11,509 bases of DNA from Sphingobacteriales bacterium (lineage in GTDB: Bacteria; Bacteroidota; Bacteroidia; Sphingobacteriales; Sphingobacteriaceae): the NCBI GenBank assembly GCA_020058405.1, contig JAGVEE010000319.1:1-11509 (forward strand). Direction: 5' to 3'. Positions 1-7,090 of the stretch are shown in pieces. Below the pieces are notes generated by a model. It saw only the letters and a program-made list of their open reading frames with translations. It was not told the origin of the DNA and made no database searches. A program made the position numbers and the translations under genes. Positions within the stretch are counted from its first letter, which is position 1, and each line of letters starts with the position of its first letter.

Positions 1-39
1 CACTTAAGTGGTGGCACCAAAATCGAGCTAACTCACTGA
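1..39 (+). CDS. C-terminal end of an unidentified protein (5' truncated)
   Basis: Reading from base 1, the frame gives HLSGGTKIELTH and then a TGA at 37-39. A hairpin terminator begins ten bases later, which is what the end of a plus-strand gene would look like. Only twelve residues are visible. The GGTKIELTH ending resembles the last beta strand of several small families (for example START-like/SRPBCC proteins), but that is too little to assign a function. The alternative is that this is non-coding DNA that happens to be open for 36 bases. Confidence 0.4.
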   Translation, partial: HLSGGTKIELTH

Positions 40-48
40 TTCACAAAT

Positions 49-78
49 AAAAAAGCCAGACGATTGTCTGGCTTTTTT
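49..78. terminator. Bidirectional intrinsic terminator
   Basis: A perfect inverted repeat: AAAAAAGCCAGAC (49-61), a four-base loop GATT (62-65), then GTCTGGCTTTTTT (66-78). The GC-containing stem core is flanked by A and T runs, so the RNA from either strand would be a hairpin followed by a U tract. It lies between a plus-strand reading frame ending at 39 and the stop of the minus-strand DUF4920 gene at 119, so it can terminate both. Confidence 0.9.
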
Positions 79-118
79 GGAATATCGCACAACTGGTCGT
101 GAATTATTCAGTCGAATA

Positions 119-655
119 TTAGATTGCTTTTTTCTCTTCAGCTGTTTGTGGTACTAACACTCCAACTGCTTCAAATGAAAGTGTGTTTTTATCTTCTTTT
201 ATAGCATCAATTGCTTCTTTAGATTCGCCACCATCTTCTGCAAAATGTTTTTGATCTGCTACAGAAACTGTTTCGAATTTTGCAGTTCCTTGGATGATTA
301 CTTTTTTACCCATCATTTTTTCTTTATCTGTAGGTACGAAGAAACCGTAATCTTTAAATGTAACGCGCATCATTTCGCCGTTTCCTAATTCTAAGGACAT
401 CCAGCATCCTTTTTTAACGCACACATCCACCACTTTGCCTTTTACTTTAGCATCGTAAGTAGGTGCATTACCCATTTCTGCCACTAATGAAGTTACTTCC
501 ATAGCACTGTCTGCTGTAATTTCTTCTCCATAAGAGTCGAATGTACCCATTGCAGTTTCTACTGTTTTAGAATCTGTACTTGTGCTTTTTTGTGGTTCCT
601 GAGAACATGCTGCTAAAAATGCTGCTACCGATATGAATAATAATACTTTTTTCAT
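119..655 (-). CDS. DUF4920 domain-containing lipoprotein
   Basis: A 178-residue protein starting MKKVLLFISVAAFLAAC. Residues 1-16 are a lipoprotein signal peptide with lipobox L14-A-A-C17, so the mature protein should be lipid-anchored at Cys17 in the envelope. A polar Ser/Thr/Lys linker follows to about residue 35, then a domain that I recognise as DUF4920 (about 45-170). It contains the characteristic GKVVDVC(x4)GCWM motif (Cys79, Cys84) and a second block MRVTFKDYGFFVP (96-108). The beta-rich pattern around the Cys pair suggests a compact, OB-like barrel, but the biochemical role of the family is not known to me. Two Cys five residues apart plus His137 could bind a metal or form a disulfide; this is a guess. 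The gene lies 75 bases downstream of radA with its own promoter-like sequence, and ends before a strong terminator. The family call is fairly secure, the function open. Confidence 0.88.
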   Translation of the reverse strand: MKKVLLFISVAAFLAACSQEPQKSTSTDSKTVETAMGTFDSYGEEITADSAMEVTSLVAEMGNAPTYDAKVKGKVVDVCVKKGCWMSLELGNGEMMRVTFKDYGFFVPTDKEKMMGKKVIIQGTAKFETVSVADQKHFAEDGGESKEAIDAIKEDKNTLSFEAVGVLVPQTAEEKKAI

Positions 656-680
656 TTTAATTTTATTTGTTGTTTAGCTG

Positions 681-713
681 CAAAGATAGTAAAAGCCAAA
701 AATAAAAATGCAA
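681..713 (-). promoter_or_regulatory. Bacteroidota-type promoter for the DUF4920 gene
   Basis: On the minus strand the radA to DUF4920 spacer contains TATCTTTG (plus coordinates 681-688), an exact match to the Bacteroidetes -7 consensus TAnnTTTG. A TTG (711-713) lies 22 bases upstream, a plausible -33 element. The box ends 25 bases before the ATG at 655, leaving a short leader. This suggests the lipoprotein gene can be transcribed without radA. It is a pattern match only. Confidence 0.6.
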
Positions 714-730
714 TTCATTTAAATTTAATG

Positions 731-2104
731 TTAACCGAATAATTGCTGGAACAACTCTTCTAGTTTACTTAAGGGTACTATCTCTATATTGAACTTCTTC
801 GTATCAATTCCTTTTATGGCATATCTCGAAACGAATATTTTCTCAAAACCTAGGCGTTCTGCTTCAGAAATGCGTTGCTCAATTCTATTAACGGTTCTAA
901 TTTCTCCTGATAATCCTACTTCCGCAGCAAAACAATGTTTGCTTGAGATGGCTAAATCTTCATGCGATGAAATGATGGCGCTTACTACGCCTAAGTCAAT
1001 TGCGGGGTCTTCAACCCTAATGCCGCCGGTGATGTTTAAAAACACATCTTTCACTCCTAGTCTAAACCCACATCGTTTTTCTAATACCGCCAAAAGCATG
1101 TTCATTCTGCGAGTATCAAAACCCGTTGCCGACCTTTGTGGAGTGCCATATGCAGAGGTACTTACCAAAGCTTGTGCCTCTATTAACATCGGGCGCATAC
1201 CTTCTATGGTTACCGAAATGGCAATGCCGCTTAACTCTTCGTCGCGTTGTGATATTAATATTTCTGAAGGGTTTGAAACTTCTCTCAAACCTACTCCACG
1301 CATTTCATAAATACCTAACTCACTTGTAGAGCCGAACCTGTTTTTTATTGATCGTAAAATTCTATACGTATGATGTCTGTCGCCTTCAAATTGCAATACG
1401 GTATCTACCATGTGTTCCAAAATTTTCGGACCAGCAATGGAACCGTCTTTGGTAATATGCCCCACTAAAAAAACGGGAGTATTTGTTTCTTTTGCAAACC
1501 TTAGCAATTCTGCAGTACACTCTCTAATTTGCGAAACACTACCCGGTGTAGATTCTATGTGAGCTGAGTGTAAGGTTTGTATCGAATCAACTATTACCAA
1601 TTGTGGTTCTAATTGTTCAATTTGTTTAAAAATATTTTGGGTTGATGTTTCTGTTAAGATGAAGCAGTTAGATGGTTCGATGTTCTGCATTCGCATGGCG
1701 CGCATTTTTATTTGCTGCTCACTTTCTTCTCCAGAGATGTATAAAATTTTGAGGTTCTTTAAGTTCAATGCAAGCTGTAATAATAAAGTTGATTTGCCAA
1801 TACCTGGTTCACCGCCAATTAATACAATAGAGCCCGGAACAATTCCTCCACCTAATACTCTGTTTAACTCTTCATCTTTTGCTGAGATGCGTACATCCGC
1901 ATTCTTTTCTATCTGATCTAGTTGTATTGGTTTGTTAGAGCGCGTAGTGCTGCTACTCTGTTTCCAATCGGGTTTAGTAGTGTTTTTCTCTACTACTTCT
2001 TCTACAAAAGTATTCCACTCCCCACATGATGGGCAATTACCCAACCATTTTGCCGTTTGATATCCACAACTCTGACAAAAGAAAACCGATTTTGATTTAG
2101 CCAT
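731..2104 (-). CDS. radA: DNA repair protein RadA (Sms)
   Basis: A 457-residue full-length RadA, the bacterial RecA-paralogue helicase that drives branch migration of recombination intermediates in the cytoplasm. All family landmarks are visible in order. There is an N-terminal four-Cys zinc finger (C10xxC13, C24xxC27), a Walker A GEPGIGKS at 98-105, and a Walker B-like LVIVDSIQ at 169-176. The RadA signature KNRFG is at 254-258. The C-terminal Lon-protease-like domain runs from about 285 to 457 (for example FLNITGGIRVEDPAIDLG, 355-372), where RadA lacks the Lon catalytic activity. The length is normal for the family. The ATG at 2104 is the natural start because the zinc finger begins only ten residues in. 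A promoter-like -7 box ends three bases before this ATG. It is divergent from the beta-barrel gene at 2162 and followed by the DUF4920 gene. Confidence 0.97.
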   Translation of the reverse strand: MAKSKSVFFCQSCGYQTAKWLGNCPSCGEWNTFVEEVVEKNTTKPDWKQSSSTTRSNKPIQLDQIEKNADVRISAKDEELNRVLGGGIVPGSIVLIGGEPGIGKSTLLLQLALNLKNLKILYISGEESEQQIKMRAMRMQNIEPSNCFILTETSTQNIFKQIEQLEPQLVIVDSIQTLHSAHIESTPGSVSQIRECTAELLRFAKETNTPVFLVGHITKDGSIAGPKILEHMVDTVLQFEGDRHHTYRILRSIKNRFGSTSELGIYEMRGVGLREVSNPSEILISQRDEELSGIAISVTIEGMRPMLIEAQALVSTSAYGTPQRSATGFDTRRMNMLLAVLEKRCGFRLGVKDVFLNITGGIRVEDPAIDLGVVSAIISSHEDLAISSKHCFAAEVGLSGEIRTVNRIEQRISEAERLGFEKIFVSRYAIKGIDTKKFNIEIVPLSKLEELFQQLFG

Positions 2105-2107
2105 GAA

Positions 2108-2138
2108 CGAAGATAGCTCGAATATTAGAAAAGCTCAA
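2108..2138 (-). promoter_or_regulatory. radA promoter abutting the start codon
   Basis: On the minus strand TATCTTCG (2108-2115) matches the Bacteroidetes -7 consensus TAnnTTTG at all but one position. A TTG (2136-2138) lies exactly 20 bases upstream, a good -33 spacing. Only three bases separate the box from the radA ATG, so transcription would start at or very near the start codon. The region also carries the upstream DNA of the divergent gene at 2162, whose best -7-like match is TCAATTTG (2140-2147, one mismatch). The two promoters would overlap. Confidence 0.55.
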
Positions 2139-2161
2139 ATCAATTTGCTTAAATTAGAAAT

Positions 2162-2854
2162 ATGAAAAAAGTAATTGTATTTATTTTTTTAATTATACCG
2201 TTTATTTCCCTCGCACAATACAGCAAGTCGAATAAGTTTTTATACAGTAAAAGTCGTTCCACTTTGCCGTATTACATTGGGTTAAATGCTGGCGTAGTAA
2301 GCAATAATTATGTTGGTAATAAAGATTTTGTAAGCTACGGTTCCGCTTTTGCTTGGGGAATGTATTTTGAAAAACCTTTAGGCTACCGACCTAGCCTGAG
2401 TATTAACTTCCGAACCATGGGTAATTATTCTTCATCGGTATTAGATAAAGAAATTGGAACTTTAGCAGTAGAAAGTTCGGATTTAAAAAGATCCTATGAT
2501 CTATCTATCAATTTTAATTATTTACTTTTTGATTGGTATGGTTGGCAGTATAAATCGGCCATTGGTATAGGCTTTGTAAACAATGGTTTTGAATTGAATA
2601 ATTATACTCCTATTGAAACAGAAAGCACCACTGCTGTTGTTCCTTTACAACTTAGTACCGGTAGAAAAATTTATAAAAGATTTGAATTAGAATTCGGTTA
2701 TCGCTATTACTTAGGGCTCGATAATGAAATTGAAGGTATTGCATTCAATAATAAATTCGATAAATATGCATATGCTTTTGTTGGCTTAAAATATTTACTA
2801 GGCGAGAAGGATTATCGTTTCCAGAAGAAAGGTTCGTGCCCTTCTGTGGAGTAG
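2162..2854 (+). CDS. Exported outer-membrane beta-barrel-like protein
   Basis: A 230-residue protein with a clear Sec signal peptide: MKKV, a hydrophobic run FIFLIIPFISLA, and likely cleavage after Ala18 leaving Gln19, a common Bacteroidota pattern. The mature part alternates hydrophobic and polar residues with many Tyr, Phe and Gly (for example YYIGLNAGVVSNNY at 37-50 and YAYAFVGLKYLLG near the C-terminus). That is the signature of an eight-to-ten-strand outer-membrane barrel of the kind usually annotated as outer membrane beta-barrel or porin-family protein. No catalytic motif is visible and the substrate or partner is unknown. Unusually for a barrel, the last strand is followed by a charged extension ending GSCPSVE, and the TAG stop is contributed by the flanking heptamer repeat. 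It is divergent from radA and convergent with the AsmA-like gene. Confidence 0.75.
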   Translation: MKKVIVFIFLIIPFISLAQYSKSNKFLYSKSRSTLPYYIGLNAGVVSNNYVGNKDFVSYGSAFAWGMYFEKPLGYRPSLSINFRTMGNYSSSVLDKEIGTLAVESSDLKRSYDLSINFNYLLFDWYGWQYKSAIGIGFVNNGFELNNYTPIETESTTAVVPLQLSTGRKIYKRFELEFGYRYYLGLDNEIEGIAFNNKFDKYAYAFVGLKYLLGEKDYRFQKKGSCPSVE

Positions 2855-2939
2855 CGGGAATCGAGTAGTGGGTAGCGAGTATGAGGTAGCGAGCTGCGAC
2901 CTACTCAATACCTCATACTCGATACTCGCTACTCACTAC
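2851..2939. repeat. Period-7 inverted repeat (heptamer hairpin) between convergent genes
   Basis: The left arm is built of heptamers GTAGCGG, GAATCGA, GTAGTGG, GTAGCGA, GTATGAG, GTAGCGA, GCTGCGA (2851-2899). The right arm, read on the minus strand from 2939, is GTAGTGA, GTAGCGA, GTATCGA, GTATGAG, GTATTGA, then GTAGG. The arms pair: 2865-2875 with 2929-2939 (eleven pairs, one G-T) and 2876-2888 with 2909-2921 (thirteen perfect pairs). One extra heptamer (2922-2928) bulges from the right arm. GAG/CTC (2891-2893/2904-2906) closes above a two-base mismatch. The stop codons of both flanking genes (TAG at 2852-2854 on plus, TAG at 2936-2938 on minus) lie in the repeat. A strong bidirectional transcription-termination hairpin is the simplest role, although no long T run follows. 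It may instead be one copy of a dispersed REP-like family. Confidence 0.85.
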
Positions 2940-5707
2940 TTAAGTAGCTTATCTGCTTCCGCCCTTGCCTTCACCATTATATCATCTGCTTTCTTATCGC
3001 CTTCAGCTATAATTTTAGCACATTTTTCGTCGGTTTCTTTTTTAGCTTTCTCTGCAAGTTTTTTTGCTGCAGCTTTGGCTATGGGGTTACTTGCTTTTTT
3101 AACTAATTTATCTGCCGCAGCATATCCCTCTCGTTTAGTAACATCAGCCAAATTTCTTGCTTGTGCTTTTACGGCATCTGCTTGCTTTTGTGCGGCTGCT
3201 AAAATTTGATCGGCACGTTTTCTTGCTTCCTCTTTGCCCTTTGCTATTGCTTCGTTCTTCTTGTCATTCAACACATCTTTTATGGCTCCTTTTATTCCAG
3301 CGCCTGCATCTGCCATGCTTAATTTAATTGTTGGTTTGGTAACCACACCACCAATTAAGGCTGTTACATTTAATGCATCTGTTGGGTTATAACTTGAGCC
3401 TACTTTACCCAATTGTGCCGATAGTCCGTTTAACACACTAGTAGATGCTGCACCTAAGAAATTCTTTGGCAATTTCAGTTTCATTGTGTAGGCGATAGTT
3501 TGATCCAATCCGCTCGAACCTCCAATATTTATTACGGTATTAAGCGTGGTCATATCAAATGGTTTTATCACCACTCTACCATCAACTAAACTAAATTCTA
3601 TTTTTGTGTCTTTAATATTTAACTCTTTAAGTTTATCTGTTTTTAATGCATCCGATAATTTATTTAAGGTATTAGAACCCTTAATATTTGTGCCTAATAA
3701 TTCTAATACACCTGCACCTTGAATGGTATTCATTACAGGGCTCATGTCTTCTCCTAATATGGTATTAAACTTTAATTGTGTATTAAATTTACCGGTTGTA
3801 TTTTCTGCAATTGGTGCAAGTTTTTGTACCGTATTAAATGTTTTAAATGCCTTTTGAATATCCATTTGTTGAATTGCAAAATCCATATCAACCACTGGTT
3901 TTTTTACATCAGTTGTACTGTAAACACCATCCATGGTTATAGTACCATCAAGTGTTTTCAAACCTACTTTTGTAAAATTAACTTCTTTATTTTTTATGCT
4001 GATGGTGCCACTTAAATCCACCAACTCCATGTTATCATATAATACTTTATTGATTTTAGAGTTCAACACAAAATCAATGTTCTCTGGCACCTCAAATACT
4101 CCTGCAGTACTTGTATCTGTTGAAACTTCTTCTTCGGAACTCGGGCCCATCATCTCATTTAAATCAATCATATCCGCCCCAAAATTTAATCGTGCTTTTA
4201 TTGCCGTTCCTCTTAATGCAAATCCTAAATAATTTTCTAAAGTACCATCCGCAGCAAAATCGCTTTTACCGTAGGTAGCTTTTAGGTTCTTCATCGTTAT
4301 ATTTTTCGGACTTAAGTTAAACGATACAGATTTTATGGCTAATGGTAAGGTTGATTCTTTAGTACTATAATTTAAATTGCTAATGCTAACATTTCCTTTC
4401 GCATCAAAACTTTCATATTGTCCCTTTTCAATGGTCGATATTTTTCCTTTCGCCATCATGTCTGCCTTTATAACACCAGATAGTTTGGTGTCTTCTATCG
4501 GAACAATTTTTAAAATGTTTGCTAAATCTATGGTTCCTTTTATTTCGGTAGAAATGTCTGGATCAGATTCTGGAGTTTTTAATAACAGAGTTGCATCAAA
4601 AGGTTCGTTGCCAAATTCGATGTGCAATTTTTTCATGTTCACTACCGTATGGTCAAACACTCCATCCTTATCTTCCACATTTAAATCAAGCTGCACATTG
4701 TTTACTCCCGTTGGTAAATCCGGGTATTTAAAATTTCCGTTTTCAACTAAAACATTTAAACCAAAACCTGGCATCGAAACAGCATTCATTCTTCCTTTGT
4801 AATATCCATTTAATGCAAATTTTCCGTTTGCTGTTAAATTATCAAAAGAGCTTGAATATATTGCTGGTATTAGCGACAAGAAATTTTTAAACTCAGATTT
4901 TTGTGCGTCAAAAGTTAAATCTAAATCGATATTCGTATCGGGCATGGCAACCATACCTGCAAAATTTATTACTAATGCGTTTAGGTTAATTACATTGTCT
5001 TTAAACGTAAACACAAAATCTTTTAAGTTCATATCTATAGCCGCATCTGCATCTAGTTTTACTTTACTTAAATAATTTACTCCTCCATAACCAACGGTTA
5101 ATTCATCCGCTTTTGTTTTAGTTAACAGTGTAAATAAATCTTGGGTAAAATCTCCAGAACCTGTGTGGTTTAAATTTTGCAGTTTAGTATAAAATGAAAG
5201 CGACTGATCATCATACACCAATGTTGAATTTTTAATTGAATATGATTTTAATGCAATGCTAAAGTTGCTTGCTGTTGTATCTGCAGGTACTTCTAATTTA
5301 GTAGTATCAGTTTTGGCTATATCCCAATTTGCTTTACCAGATTTAAGAACCACAAAATTCAATTGCGCTCTATCTAATTCAAGTGATTTAATTTTGATGG
5401 TTTCTTTGTTGATCACCGACATGATATCCACTACCACATATAACTCGCCAATATTTGCAAGTGTATCATTCTTGAAAGAATCTACTCCAGCCACCATTAA
5501 ATTTTCCATGCTAAAAGAAAGGTTCGGAAAACTGCGAATTATACTTACACTGAAATCGCCAAACTTTACATCTGCATTTACATTGTCGTTAATGGTAGAT
5601 TTAACTTTCGCAATAATATCATCTTTATAAATAATAGGCAACGTAATAGCAGCGGCTAAAACCAATACAATTAACAAGCCAAGAGTTAATAAAATTTTCT
5701 TAAACAT
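2936..5707 (-). CDS. AsmA-like envelope protein with coiled-coil tail
   Basis: A 923-residue protein of the AsmA family (AsmA/TamB-like), whose members are membrane-anchored periplasmic proteins implicated in outer-membrane assembly and lipid transport. Residues 4-26 form an N-terminal membrane anchor. The conserved Bacteroidota block IIRSFPNLSFSMENLMVAG follows at about 56-74, then a long run of beta-rich repeats. The AsmA C-terminal region is at about 555-750 (for example DLSGTISIKNKEVNF and VVIKPFDMTTLNTVINIGGS). The last ~117 residues (807-923) are rich in Ala, Lys, Glu and Asp, probably a long helical or coiled-coil tail. A longer frame begins with TTG at 5728, but that TTG lies inside a -7 promoter box. 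The ATG at 5707 gives a standard start MFKKILLTLG directly before the anchor. The gene is downstream of tsaE by 60 bases with its own promoter. Its TAG stop sits in the heptamer repeat. Confidence 0.87.
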   Translation of the reverse strand: MFKKILLTLGLLIVLVLAAAITLPIIYKDDIIAKVKSTINDNVNADVKFGDFSVSIIRSFPNLSFSMENLMVAGVDSFKNDTLANIGELYVVVDIMSVINKETIKIKSLELDRAQLNFVVLKSGKANWDIAKTDTTKLEVPADTTASNFSIALKSYSIKNSTLVYDDQSLSFYTKLQNLNHTGSGDFTQDLFTLLTKTKADELTVGYGGVNYLSKVKLDADAAIDMNLKDFVFTFKDNVINLNALVINFAGMVAMPDTNIDLDLTFDAQKSEFKNFLSLIPAIYSSSFDNLTANGKFALNGYYKGRMNAVSMPGFGLNVLVENGNFKYPDLPTGVNNVQLDLNVEDKDGVFDHTVVNMKKLHIEFGNEPFDATLLLKTPESDPDISTEIKGTIDLANILKIVPIEDTKLSGVIKADMMAKGKISTIEKGQYESFDAKGNVSISNLNYSTKESTLPLAIKSVSFNLSPKNITMKNLKATYGKSDFAADGTLENYLGFALRGTAIKARLNFGADMIDLNEMMGPSSEEEVSTDTSTAGVFEVPENIDFVLNSKINKVLYDNMELVDLSGTISIKNKEVNFTKVGLKTLDGTITMDGVYSTTDVKKPVVDMDFAIQQMDIQKAFKTFNTVQKLAPIAENTTGKFNTQLKFNTILGEDMSPVMNTIQGAGVLELLGTNIKGSNTLNKLSDALKTDKLKELNIKDTKIEFSLVDGRVVIKPFDMTTLNTVINIGGSSGLDQTIAYTMKLKLPKNFLGAASTSVLNGLSAQLGKVGSSYNPTDALNVTALIGGVVTKPTIKLSMADAGAGIKGAIKDVLNDKKNEAIAKGKEEARKRADQILAAAQKQADAVKAQARNLADVTKREGYAAADKLVKKASNPIAKAAAKKLAEKAKKETDEKCAKIIAEGDKKADDIMVKARAEADKLLK

Positions 5708-5725
5708 AGGATATAAGTATTTATA

Positions 5726-5759
5726 CAAAACTAATAAATACTTAACGAATTAATTGCAA
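5726..5759 (-). promoter_or_regulatory. Promoter for the AsmA-like gene; decides its start
   Basis: On the minus strand TAGTTTTG (5726-5733) is an exact TAnnTTTG match, with TTG (5757-5759) 23 bases upstream, slightly long for a -33 element. The box ends 18 bases before the ATG at 5707. A TTG codon at 5728 that would extend the protein by seven residues (MYKYLYP) is part of this box and would lie upstream of the transcript start. This favours the ATG. Confidence 0.5.
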
Positions 5760-5767
5760 AAGAAATT

Positions 5768-6184
5768 TTAAAGCTTGTATAATTTAATGTTAAGAGTGCG
5801 TTCGCTTTCACTTATTACCTCAATATTTACAATTAAATATTTAGTTGGCAAAAGCTCCTCGATTTTTTCACTCCACTCTAAGAAACAGAGTTTATCAGAA
5901 TACAGGTATTCTTCTACGCCAAAATCAAATGCTTCTTCAATTGAATCTATCCTATAAAAATCGAAGTGGTAAATGGTACCTGCTTGAGAATCGTATTCAT
6001 TTACTATAGAAAAGGTAGGACTACTTAAATCGTCGGTAGAACCTAAACTTCTGCAGAGCGCAGAAATCAATGTTGTTTTTCCTGCACCCATAGGGCCATT
6101 GAACAATACCACTTTGTATTCATCAAGGTAAGGCTTAATGCTTTCAACAGCCCTATGGATTTCGGAAATATTATAATTCATCAT
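5768..6184 (-). CDS. tsaE: tRNA t6A biosynthesis ATPase TsaE
   Basis: A 138-residue P-loop ATPase, the normal size for TsaE. TsaE works with TsaB and TsaD (and TsaC) to form N6-threonylcarbamoyladenosine at position 37 of ANN-decoding tRNAs, in the cytoplasm. Visible motifs are the Walker A GPMGAGKTT at 30-38, the family block SSPTFSIVNEY at 54-64, HFDFYR at 73-78, and FLEWSEKIEELLP at 101-113. The frame continues upstream to 6403, but that part (73 residues, Cys/Ser/Arg-rich and without TsaE similarity) lies wholly inside fabD in another frame. The ATG at 6184, which overlaps the fabD stop as TAATG, is the sensible start. A second ATG directly follows (6181), so the protein may begin one residue later. 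The overlap implies translational coupling to fabD. Confidence 0.95.
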   Translation of the reverse strand: MMNYNISEIHRAVESIKPYLDEYKVVLFNGPMGAGKTTLISALCRSLGSTDDLSSPTFSIVNEYDSQAGTIYHFDFYRIDSIEEAFDFGVEEYLYSDKLCFLEWSEKIEELLPTKYLIVNIEVISESERTLNIKLYKL

Positions 6185-7056
6185 TACGCACTTGCCGTTG
6201 GCATTTGGCGATCTACTTTTTTTACTAATCCTTGCAAAACTGTACCTGGACCAACTTCTGTAAATGAACTCGCGCCATCGGCAATCATTGCTTTTACTGT
6301 TTGTGTCCAACGCACCGCACCTGTTAATTGTGCAATTAAGTTTGCTTGTATTACAACAGGGTCTGAAGTTGGTTTTGCATTTACATTTTGGTACACTGGG
6401 CAAGTAGGAACATTAAAAGTAGTAGCTTTAATAGCTGCTTCTAACTCTACTCTGGCTGGTTCCATTAAAGGTGAATGAAAGGCACCTCCAACATTTAATA
6501 CCAGTGCTCGTTTTGCACCCGCTTCTGTCATTTTTGCACAAGCTTCATTCACTCCTTCTATTGAACCAGAAATAACCAATTGGCCTGGACAATTATAATT
6601 TGCTGCTACAACTATTTCAGATATTGATGCGCAAATTTCCTCTACCTTTTCATCTTCTAAACCTAAAATAGCGGCCATTGTTGAAGGACGAATTTCGCAA
6701 GCTTTTTGCATTGCGTTTGCTCTTGCAATTACCAGTTTAAAGGCGTCTTCAAAAGATAAAGTTCCATTTGCTACTAATGCCGAAAACTCTCCTAACGAAT
6801 GGCCTGCAACCATTTCTGGTTTAAAATCTGAAATAGTTTTTGCTAAAATTACCGAATGTAAAAATATGGCAGGTTGAGTAACTTTCGTTTGCTTCAAATC
6901 TTCATCGGTTCCATCAAACATTAAATCTGTTATCCGGAAACCAATTATTTCATTAGCCTTTTCGAACATCGCTTTTGCTTCAGCGTTTTGTTCGTATAAG
7001 TCTTTACCCATGCCTACAAATTGGGCACCTTGACCGGGGAATACGTATGCTTTCAT
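6184..7056 (-). CDS. fabD: Malonyl-CoA:ACP transacylase FabD
   Basis: A 290-residue enzyme that moves malonyl groups from CoA to acyl carrier protein, supplying the two-carbon donor for type II fatty-acid synthesis in the cytoplasm. The sequence shows FPGQGAQ at 6-12 (oxyanion region) and the nucleophile elbow GHSLGE with catalytic Ser87. R112 lies in ARANAMQ, where many relatives have RGxxMQ. The second catalytic residue is His194 in GAFHSPLM (191-198). Length and motif order are standard for the family. The start MKAYVFPGQGAQ is the usual FabD beginning. fabD is not accompanied here by other fab genes or acpP. Instead its TAA overlaps the tsaE ATG, and a metalloprotease gene ends 34 bases upstream. 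Confidence 0.97.
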   Translation of the reverse strand: MKAYVFPGQGAQFVGMGKDLYEQNAEAKAMFEKANEIIGFRITDLMFDGTDEDLKQTKVTQPAIFLHSVILAKTISDFKPEMVAGHSLGEFSALVANGTLSFEDAFKLVIARANAMQKACEIRPSTMAAILGLEDEKVEEICASISEIVVAANYNCPGQLVISGSIEGVNEACAKMTEAGAKRALVLNVGGAFHSPLMEPARVELEAAIKATTFNVPTCPVYQNVNAKPTSDPVVIQANLIAQLTGAVRWTQTVKAMIADGASSFTEVGPGTVLQGLVKKVDRQMPTASA

Positions 7057-7072
7057 TTTATAAGTTTAATTG

Positions 7073-7080
7073 CAAATATA
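7073..7080 (-). promoter_or_regulatory. Likely -7 box of the fabD promoter
   Basis: On the minus strand TATATTTG matches TAnnTTTG exactly and ends 16 bases before the fabD ATG at 7056, within the 34-base gap after the metalloprotease stop. No TTG is found at the usual -33 distance, which would fall inside the metalloprotease coding end. The call rests on the -7 box alone. Confidence 0.4.
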
Positions 7081-7090
7081 TTAATAGCTA

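Noticed and set aside
1..10. Perfect 10-base palindrome CACTTAAGTG; related ACTTAAGT palindromes also at 2939-2946 and 9849-9856
   Set aside because: They differ in flanks and sit in unrelated contexts (coding ends and a coding region), so chance occurrences are the simplest explanation.
789..1310. 173-codon plus-strand frame antisense to radA
   Set aside because: radA is unmistakable on the other strand; this frame has no recognisable domain, signal or start context.
2868..3209. 113-codon plus-strand frame starting in the heptamer repeat
   Set aside because: It is antisense to the Ala/Lys-rich tail of the AsmA-like gene and its Ser/Ala-rich product is the expected mirror of that coding sequence.
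6185..6403. 73-residue N-terminal extension of the tsaE frame, Cys- and Arg-rich
   Set aside because: It lies entirely inside fabD in another frame and has no TsaE similarity, and a proper ATG with TAATG overlap exists at 6184.
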